Source: Ignavibacteriales bacterium
GTDB lineage: Bacteria > Bacteroidota > Ignavibacteria > Ignavibacteriales > Ignavibacteriaceae
Assembly: GCA_003538625.1 (NCBI GenBank)
Contig: DPRR01000029.1
Location: 310,001 to 374,000 of the forward strand
Reading direction: 5' to 3'
DNA: 64,000 nucleotides
Numbering within the stretch: position 1 is the stretch's first letter; each line of letters begins with the position of its first letter. Under the pieces are notes generated by a model. It did no database searches. It saw nothing but the letters and a program-made list of their open reading frames with translations, and was not told the DNA's origin. The translations under genes and the position numbers were made by a program. Positions 56,201-61,888 of this stretch are shown in pieces.

Positions 56201-58509
56201 TGTTTCTCACCCATAAATGCCTTTTGAGCAAGATCTCTTACTAACTTTAAATTATTTTTTCCCGGTGCACTAACAAAATCAGGTGTTTTTCCAATCAATG
56301 ATTTCTTGTCATATCCATACATCCTGCAGGCGCCTTCATTCACATCAAGAAAAACACCGCTTTCATCCTGAATGTAAATTGACTCTGAGACACTTTCAAA
56401 TAAACCCTTATAGCTTAACTCGCTTTGTTTTAGATTTTCTTCAAAAAGAATTCTTTCAGTAATGTCATGAGCAACACCTTGCAAACCAATTACTTTTTTG
56501 TCTGCAATTATTGGTCTTTCATAAACTTCAAGCATCACTTTGCTTCCATTTGCATGCAATATTTCCAGATAAACCGCGTCTGTATTTACTTCACCTTTTA
56601 AATGTGCGTGTGTTCTGTTTTTAGCCGTCTCATTTATTAGCGAATCAGTAATGAACCAGTGTTTCTGATTCATCCATTCATCAACAGAATAGCCGGTAAT
56701 GTTTTTAACTGAAGGTGATATATACTGGATCATCGCATCCAGATTTTGTACATAAAAAAATAAATGCGGAGTACCCTCAACCAAAAGCTGCATTCTTTCT
56801 TTGCTTCTCTGAATCTCTGTTTCAAATATTTTACGCTCAGAAATATCTCTCCAGATTGTAAAAAGAATTTGTTTCCCGGATATTGGGACAGAAGTTAGAG
56901 TTACTTCTACAGGAAATTCCTCACCATTAATTTTTTTATGCACCCATTCAAATCTTGCAACACCATCTCTGTAAGCCTGTTTCATCAGCCTGCCGGCTTT
57001 TTTAAATGATAACTCTCCATCAGCTTGAAATTTTGGAGATAGAACTGACGGATGATTTGATAATATCTGCTCTTTGGAAGTACAACCCATCAGTTCAACG
57101 GCTGCTTTATTACAATCAAAGAAAACTTTACCATCAAGCAGAAGCATTGCATCTTTTGAATGTTCAAAAAACAGTCTGAATTTATTCTCACTTTCTGCAA
57201 GAGCATTTTCAATTTTTCTTCTCTCAGTAATATTTCTAAAAACACCCTGAAGCACTTTTTTCCCGTTCAAGTTCACCACGCTTGCTAAAACTTCAACTGG
57301 TATTTCTTTTCCATCGGATGCTAAAACAAAATTTTCAAATGGGATTTTTAATTCACTCTCATTTAAATGTCTTGAAAAGGTGCTCTTTGAATATGACAAT
57401 AGTCTTTTGGGATGCAATTGGGTCTGGTGCATACCAACTACTTTTGAGTAAGGCATTTTTAGAAGATTTAAAGCTGATTTATTCGCATCAATAATTTTAT
57501 TTGTTTCCGGGTCCGCTAAAAATATTGCATCAGGGGAACTGTCGAAAAAACTTTTATATCTGTTTTCACTTTCTTTTAGTAATGCTTCTGTATTTCTACG
57601 CTCACTTACATCTACAATAAAACCTTCCAGGAATTGCAATTTACCTTCATTTGAATAAACACCTCTGCCGCGTTCCCAAATCCAGTTTAGTTTTCCGCTC
57701 CTGGTTATAATTGGGTATTCAAATTCAAAGTACGATTTTTCTTTTATAACCTTCTGCCATTTATCCCGGGCTTGTTTCCGGTAATTATTCGGAATTAAAT
57801 CAATGAATGAAATCTTTTTATTATTTATAAAATCTGAAGGGGAGTAGCCGGTAATTTTTTTACATCCATCGCTGATTAATTCCATTGTCCGGTAATTGTC
57901 AAACTTACACCTGTAAATAAACCCGGGCAGATTACTAACCAGTGTTGAAAAATTTCGTTCTTTTTCCTCGACCACTTTTTGATTTTCTCTTTCTTCGTTC
58001 TGCTCTCTTAATACAACTACAAAACCAATTGTAGTACCATTTTTATTTTTAATCGTAGAAGTGCTTTCTGAAATGGGTATTTTTTTACCGTTTTTTGAAA
58101 TCAATAACTTGTCACTAGCGGGACTTATAGCAATCTTTTTTGCCGTGTAATTTATTGATGGAAATTCTATCTGTTTACCGGAGGCTTTATTTACAATTTT
58201 AAAAATATTTTTTAAGGATTTATTTATTGCTCTTGATTCTTTATAGCCGCAAAGTTTTTCTGCCGACGCATTCATCTGTATTATTTTCAATTTTGCATCA
58301 GTAACAATAACAGCTTCAACAATACTGTAAAGTGCATTTTTCAGGAATGATTCATATTGTGCGTTGGACTTAACAGAAATACTTTTTATTTCTTTAGAAT
58401 GTCTTGCTATAGATTTTTTATTTGAGGTTTTGTCGAGTTTCAAATCTTTAAGAACTTTACTAGGTTTATATTTGAATTCATTCAACCTGGATTTTTTCTT
58501 ATCCGTCAC
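53293..58509 (-). CDS. Soluble multi-PAS/GAF hybrid sensor histidine kinase
   Basis: A 1738-residue protein without membrane segments, so it senses in the cytoplasm. After a basic N-terminal tail there are about nine PAS-type domains, many ending in ITER(R/K). A GAF domain (about 1110-1270, ending VLVVQSYDNPNAYDQKSIE) precedes one more PAS. Next are HisKA with H1378 in MSHELRTP, HATPase with DTGVGIS and GTGLGLTI, and a receiver with D1667 in ILMDINLHRGMDG and the lysine in YLSKPF. The PAS block holding VRSYAHPIWD, the last PAS, the kinase core and the receiver are close in sequence to the kinase at 18-22 kb. Signals are unknown; PAS or GAF domains may bind heme, flavin or small ligands, but no diagnostic residues can be assigned. 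The start ATG is not backed by a strong Shine-Dalgarno. Confidence 0.93.
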   Translation of the reverse strand: MTDKKKSRLNEFKYKPSKVLKDLKLDKTSNKKSIARHSKEIKSISVKSNAQYESFLKNALYSIVEAVIVTDAKLKIIQMNASAEKLCGYKESRAINKSLKNIFKIVNKASGKQIEFPSINYTAKKIAISPASDKLLISKNGKKIPISESTSTIKNKNGTTIGFVVVLREQNEERENQKVVEEKERNFSTLVSNLPGFIYRCKFDNYRTMELISDGCKKITGYSPSDFINNKKISFIDLIPNNYRKQARDKWQKVIKEKSYFEFEYPIITRSGKLNWIWERGRGVYSNEGKLQFLEGFIVDVSERRNTEALLKESENRYKSFFDSSPDAIFLADPETNKIIDANKSALNLLKMPYSKVVGMHQTQLHPKRLLSYSKSTFSRHLNESELKIPFENFVLASDGKEIPVEVLASVVNLNGKKVLQGVFRNITERRKIENALAESENKFRLFFEHSKDAMLLLDGKVFFDCNKAAVELMGCTSKEQILSNHPSVLSPKFQADGELSFKKAGRLMKQAYRDGVARFEWVHKKINGEEFPVEVTLTSVPISGKQILFTIWRDISERKIFETEIQRSKERMQLLVEGTPHLFFYVQNLDAMIQYISPSVKNITGYSVDEWMNQKHWFITDSLINETAKNRTHAHLKGEVNTDAVYLEILHANGSKVMLEVYERPIIADKKVIGLQGVAHDITERILFEENLKQSELSYKGLFESVSESIYIQDESGVFLDVNEGACRMYGYDKKSLIGKTPDFVSAPGKNNLKLVRDLAQKAFMGEKQQFDFWGKRKNGEVFLKDVRLYPGNYFNQKVVIAIANDITEKKKAEELIKESEEKYRTLAENLNDVLYSLTKKGVISYISGAIKYMLGYEPDEVIGKTFSEFFLKEDLLKFPTQYKKILSDTKEPVEFRLIEKSGKVHWIRSSSNALYENNKLAGFQGVMVDINNEKLIEAKLKESEERYRIISNITSDYLFSTKADEKGVHKLFWIAGSFEKITGYTFEEYRKVGGWRARLHPEELELDDLDLELLRKNQKVNREIRTYHKNGSLVWVRSYAHPIWDDESNKLIGVYGAVQDITERKQAEIIQKVQYKIADAAVTYKTITELFENIRVELSALINVNNFFIALYDEKTGMLRSDVDRDEVEEIAEWPAKDSMTGYVIQQEKSVLLKKNDIINLIESGEAGMIGVIPEVWLGVPFKIAGKVFGVLVVQSYDNPNAYDQKSIEILEIIAHELSIFITHKKAEEETLKLSTAVIQSPTIVIITDTNGNIEYVNPKFTEVTGYTLEEAKWQNPRILNSGSHDKDFYSNLWNTILSGKIWHGEFQNRKKNGELYWENALISPIIDLNGNITHFVAVKEDVTLKKKMIQELIEAKENAEEMNRIKSSFFANMSHELRTPMVGILGFSEVLMSELESNPELFRMVQSINLSGQRLLETLNLILNLSKIDAGKVEAKLKIVNIIPLIQECFSFFGPVADKKGLTYKFSCDYDELLCELDILLFQSIFNNLLNNALKFTEKGSVSININLIPDFVIIQVSDTGVGISDEKLNIIWDEFRQASEGYNRSFEGTGLGLTIAKKYTDLLKGSIIVNSKVGLGTTFTLKFPISKTESNGNEKMNQITDNEFSIQLNPDNMPSILYVEDDEIAVKLVSTITKGCYKIDSAKDSDEALKKINSSSYHAILMDINLHRGMDGLELTGIIRKNENYKTIPIIALTAFAMGEERKEFLSKGMTHYLSKPFTKSELIKLLDTAIKDM

Positions 58510-58940
58510 TTTAAACTCCGGTATAGTTAAAGTTTATGAATAAAATATTTATGAATGAATTGTAAAAATCAAAAAATAAAAAACTTATTATTTTATGTGG
58601 GAGCAAATTCATAATCATGTTTTCAATAATCTTATCAAATGTCCTTATTAATTAGATATCTATGTACTAATATCGTCATTAGCCCTTAAAATATAAAGAT
58701 TTATTTTTTATTGTTATCTTTAACAAAATTTGCTTGAAATAAAAAATCAAACTTGCTTAAATAGGGGATATTGGTTCAAAATAAAATAAAGTGTCCGTGT
58801 AATGGTAGATGAGCAGCAATACTCATTCCCAAATCAGCGATAAATCCATTTGAATCAACAATATTCAGAGCATATAGTAACCGGGAGAAGTAAAACATCA
58901 ATCACCATAGTATCAACTTCACCTTCACAATTAAAATTTG
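58510..58940. other. Intergenic region with possible degraded coding remnant
   Basis: This gap is 431 bp. From 58510 to about 58780 it is AT-rich, with nothing recognisable apart from the presumed promoter of the large kinase. From about 58780 to 58900 on the minus strand a short frame reads SRLLYALNIVDSNGFIADLG and continues MSIAAHLPLHGHF before a stop; it looks protein-like but has no start. The adjacent frame, which overlaps the end of the permease gene, stops at 58855. This could be a frameshifted leftover of a lost gene or chance. Confidence 0.3.
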
Positions 58941-59711
58941 TCATAACTTGAACAGGAAAAATATTCCTAAAAAAGTTAACGCCAGACCATAAATGCGTTC
59001 CAGTATACTTGCACTTGATCTGATTGCTACCTTTGCGCCTAATAGTGAAAACGGTACAGATCCCAGTGAAAGAACTAACGTAATCATCCAGTCGATATGA
59101 CCCAGGTAAGCATGTACTATTGTTCCGGGCAAAGCAAGAATAACAGAAACAGCGAGTGAGCATGCAAATGCCTTTTTTATAGGTTGATGTAGGATGCGTG
59201 CGTAACTTGGAGCTAATAAAAATCCACCGGAGTTTGCTAAGAGTCCGGAAATTAATCCAATAAAGATTGCAATCAACAGCAATCTGAGATGCCAATAGCT
59301 GGGGCGATCGGTACTTACAATTTCCATTATTACTGTTTTATTTTCTCTTTCCTTCGGGAATACTAGAAAACTGATTCCGAATCCCAGAACCATAATACCT
59401 GTTACAATTAACAATGGTGCGGATCCTGTAAATTGAGTAAGATATGAACCAAGTATAGTTGCAGGCACACCAAACGCAATACTCCATTTAACAACTTCCC
59501 AATCCAGAAGATGAGATTTCCAGTATTCCACCGAAGCAATTAATGTACCCGGAACAGTTGCAGGCAGCGGTGCAGCTACTGCAATAAATCCGGGCACCCC
59601 GATTAAACTTAACATCGGCGTAGCGATGGCACTGCCGCCTTTACCGAACAAACCTCCCAGAAATCCGACAATCACTCCGATTAGAAATACCCCGAGATAA
59701 TGCAAAATCAA
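58941..59711 (-). CDS. Sulfite exporter TauE/SafE-family permease
   Basis: A 256-residue membrane protein with about eight helices in two repeats. The first repeat holds VGFLGGLFGKGGSAIATPML and the second FIGLISGLLANSGGFLLAP, the glycine-rich motifs of TauE/SafE transporters. Members export sulfite, sulfoacetate or related anions; the substrate of this one is unknown and no sulfur-metabolism gene is clearly beside it. A longer overlapping frame in another phase of the same strand is a shadow. The gene stands alone. Confidence 0.92.
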   Translation of the reverse strand: MILHYLGVFLIGVIVGFLGGLFGKGGSAIATPMLSLIGVPGFIAVAAPLPATVPGTLIASVEYWKSHLLDWEVVKWSIAFGVPATILGSYLTQFTGSAPLLIVTGIMVLGFGISFLVFPKERENKTVIMEIVSTDRPSYWHLRLLLIAIFIGLISGLLANSGGFLLAPSYARILHQPIKKAFACSLAVSVILALPGTIVHAYLGHIDWMITLVLSLGSVPFSLLGAKVAIRSSASILERIYGLALTFLGIFFLFKL

Positions 59712-59916
59712 CGTTCACTCCTTTTTAATATTTCTTTTGCTTTAACCATTATTGATTAACCACTCTATTGCACTGTCTTCCAAATTCAAAAACGAAACAC
59801 CGACCGATAATGCAAATTAGTTAATCATAATTTATTATTAAAAAAATCGCAGCGGGATTAAATGAAACAAAAATGCGAAAAGAGTATATATGATTTGAGT
59901 GCTGAAACAACCGTCT

Positions 59917-60528
59917 TCATTTCTTAATTTTCGATTTAAAAAATCCCCAGGTAACAAAATTCGCATCCACTATTGTCTGACCGCAAAGCTCAAAGCCAAG
60001 GTGAAGATAGAAGTTTACATTCGATTCAATTTCCGTATTCAAACTTATGCCTGTACTTGATGGATGTGAACTTACTAATTCTTCTGCTGCATTAATGAGT
60101 TGCCGTGCTAATCCCTTACGCTGATAATCATTTCTGACTCCAATCATATTCAAATGATGATGAGATTCTTTTGGAAGGAGATTGGACGCTGCATTCCCAT
60201 ATTTTTCATAACGGGCTTTTTCATCCGTACCGAGTTCTTGCCAAAGTATATCAAGCTTATTCACAAGTTCTGCCGGATTTGGAATTTCTCCAGGTAGAGT
60301 AACGGTTGCTGCTGCAATCAGCTTATTGTCCGGGTTGTATATACCAAGCAAAGGTTCATTTCTTAATGCTCGTGCAGATACAAAAAAAGTAACAGCTTTA
60401 CGGAGCCGGTTTTCGTAGTTATCTTTCTCTCCCAGAACATATTTCATCACGGGATAATTATAGAAAGCTTCGCATAAAACATCGGCAGCCTCGTAAATAT
60501 TTTTTTCTAATAGGTTTACAACTTTCAT
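59917..60528 (-). CDS. GNAT-family N-acetyltransferase
   Basis: A 203-residue protein with the acetyl-CoA pyrophosphate-binding motif A in MIGVRNDYQRKGLARQLIN (R/Q-x-x-G-x-A form) and the following FYLHLGFELCG, the usual motif B region of GNAT enzymes. The N-terminal half is typical of the subgroup that begins with a helix pair (EAADVLCEAFYNYPVMKYVL). The acceptor substrate is unknown; both small molecules and protein termini are possible. It is a single gene with AT-rich flanks (205 bp to the permease gene, without recognisable features). Confidence 0.88.
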   Translation of the reverse strand: MKVVNLLEKNIYEAADVLCEAFYNYPVMKYVLGEKDNYENRLRKAVTFFVSARALRNEPLLGIYNPDNKLIAAATVTLPGEIPNPAELVNKLDILWQELGTDEKARYEKYGNAASNLLPKESHHHLNMIGVRNDYQRKGLARQLINAAEELVSSHPSSTGISLNTEIESNVNFYLHLGFELCGQTIVDANFVTWGFFKSKIKK

Positions 60529-60615
60529 AATTAGTAATTTATAATTAAACCTTGCTTTAAATTAATCAAACACGAGCAGCATGTAAAAAAATTAGATGAT
60601 TTAAATCTAAGAATC

Positions 60616-60641
60616 AAAAGGGCATCGCAGTGATGCCTTTA
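60616..60641 (-). terminator. Hairpin terminator after the ORF6N gene; copy 1 of a 22-bp repeat
   Basis: The core gggcatcgcagtgatgcc (60620-60637) folds as a 6-7 bp stem around GCAGT, and A/T runs on both sides extend it. On the minus strand it ends in TTTT. It lies about 30 bp past the ORF6N stop, and a second exact copy lies beyond the gene's other end at 61759-61780. Confidence 0.7.
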
Positions 60642-60671
60642 AAATCTTTTTCCAAAAATAGCGATTGATTA

Positions 60672-61631
60672 TCATTGGCTGAAGTTATCATTTCTTGAAT
60701 TATTAAGTTTGTCCAATATCTCCAAAGTTTTTGTCTCAAATTTCGAGAATGCAAACCACTTCTTACCAAGATCCTTCAATGAAGCTCCGAAGTGATAAAC
60801 ATCCTCATCATCAATTATCATAAATCTGTCATGGGACTGTTTAAATTCAATGATTTCAATTTTGGGATATTGAGAATTAAACTTTTTCAGATCCGTTATT
60901 AATGTTTTAACCAGATTTGCTGTATAAATTTTTACAGTAACATCCTTCTTTCTTTTAGAAAACAACTCGAGCACAGTATCGTCCACGTAGTTATCAATAA
61001 GCAAAATTGATTTTTTTGCTTTTCGTATTAAATCAGAAACAAATTTGTGAGCATCGAAAATCTGTCCGTCAAAGAAAATTCCTTGTTTTGGATTGGGTTG
61101 ATCTTTTTGTAAAGCATTAAAAACTTTTTCGAATTTTTCATCGGTTTCCATTTCGTATTTTAGCTGTCTTCTTTCAACTGTATCAATTCTCTGGAAAATC
61201 TGTGCATTGCTAATTATGAACCTTCTCATTGCTACAAATGCACTGATAATCTGAATGCTCATTTTGACCGCAGTTTCACTTTTCAATACTCCGGATAGCA
61301 TTGCAACACCTTGTTCGGTAAATACATTTGGTAGGTATCTTCTACCTCCCCTTATGTTTGAGGTGCCATTTTGGAACCTCAATGTGACCATGTTTGAGGT
61401 GCCATTTTGGTACCTTATAGAATTCCATTCATTATCGTTTAACTGAAACATAAATTCTTCAGGAAACCTGTCAATATTACGTTTAACGGCTCTGTTCAAT
61501 TGTTTAGTTTCAACACCATAAAATTTAGCTAAATCGCTATCAAGCATAACCTGAACACCACGAATTGTAGCTATTCTTTTCTGGATGGCATTATAATCGT
61601 AAAGTTTAAGACTGTTTTTTGATTTTGTCAT
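60672..61631 (-). CDS. ORF6N-domain protein with PLD-like C-terminal domain
   Basis: A 319-residue protein. Residues of about 10-130 form an ORF6N domain (IRGVQVMLDSDLAKFYGVET, FTEQGVAMLSGVL), a predicted DNA-binding module first known from phage proteins. A short coiled segment follows, then a C-terminal region with ILLIDNYVDDTVLELFSKR and HDRFMIIDDEDVYHFGASL, which resembles a single phospholipase D-like half site (H-x-R-F). Inside the ORF6N domain is a near-duplicate segment, RYQNGTSN...RFQNGTSN with a 12-residue period. It is encoded by a 21-bp sequence repeated exactly 36 bp apart (61354-61374 and 61390-61410). Such proteins are common, scattered accessory genes in this phylum; their role is unknown. 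The gene is bracketed by hairpin copies. Confidence 0.88.
   Translation of the reverse strand: MTKSKNSLKLYDYNAIQKRIATIRGVQVMLDSDLAKFYGVETKQLNRAVKRNIDRFPEEFMFQLNDNEWNSIRYQNGTSNMVTLRFQNGTSNIRGGRRYLPNVFTEQGVAMLSGVLKSETAVKMSIQIISAFVAMRRFIISNAQIFQRIDTVERRQLKYEMETDEKFEKVFNALQKDQPNPKQGIFFDGQIFDAHKFVSDLIRKAKKSILLIDNYVDDTVLELFSKRKKDVTVKIYTANLVKTLITDLKKFNSQYPKIEIIEFKQSHDRFMIIDDEDVYHFGASLKDLGKKWFAFSKFETKTLEILDKLNNSRNDNFSQ
61354..61410. repeat. In-frame 36-bp-period duplication inside the ORF6N gene
   Basis: The 21-bp unit at 61354-61374 recurs exactly at 61390-61410. The 36-bp spacing preserves the reading frame and produces the QNGTSN peptide twice. It lies in the segment just before the conserved GGRRYLP motif. 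Confidence 0.85.
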
Positions 61632-61756
61632 AGGAATGAATTTCTAATAATTAACAATTTGCGTATTTAATATTTTGAATTTCTAGAAGTTGTTATTAAA
61701 TCCTTAAGCAATTTAAAACCGGCAATACTTATATTCAAGAATCTGCTCTTACCAAC

Positions 61757-61783
61757 AAAAAAGGGCATCGCAGTGATGCCCTT
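61757..61783 (-). terminator. Hairpin terminator downstream of katG; copy 2 of a 22-bp repeat
   Basis: A 9-bp stem, aagggcatc (61761-61769) and gatgccctt (61775-61783), closes on loop GCAGT. On the minus strand it is followed by a T run (bases 61762 down to 61757). That makes it a good terminator for katG, about 105 bp past its stop, with the palindromic element in between. It matches the hairpin at 60616-60637 over 22 bp. Confidence 0.75.
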
Positions 61784-61792
61784 TCTAATGGG

Positions 61793-61870
61793 TGTCACAC
61801 TGAGTTTATCGAAGTGTGACGTCATCCTTCAACAGAGTCTGACAGAGTTAGTCGAAAGACACACGATGAC
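61793..61870. repeat. REP-like palindromic element
   Basis: It contains gtcacact (61794-61801) paired with agtgtgac (61813-61820), and gtcatc (61821-61826) paired with gatgac (61865-61870). Sequences of this kind (cactgag...tcgaagtgtga) occur as intergenic repeats in Bacteroidota-group genomes. It sits between the katG stop and its terminator hairpin. Confidence 0.5.
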
Positions 61871-61888
61871 AATGACCGATATAATTCT

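Noticed and set aside
58855..59295. 146-codon minus-strand frame overlapping the TauE/SafE gene
   Set aside because: Most of it is an out-of-phase reading of the permease, which has clear membrane helices and family motifs.
60672..61631. ORF6N gene as part of a prophage
   Set aside because: No integrase, terminase, capsid or lysis genes occur nearby; ORF6N genes are commonly found alone in these bacteria.
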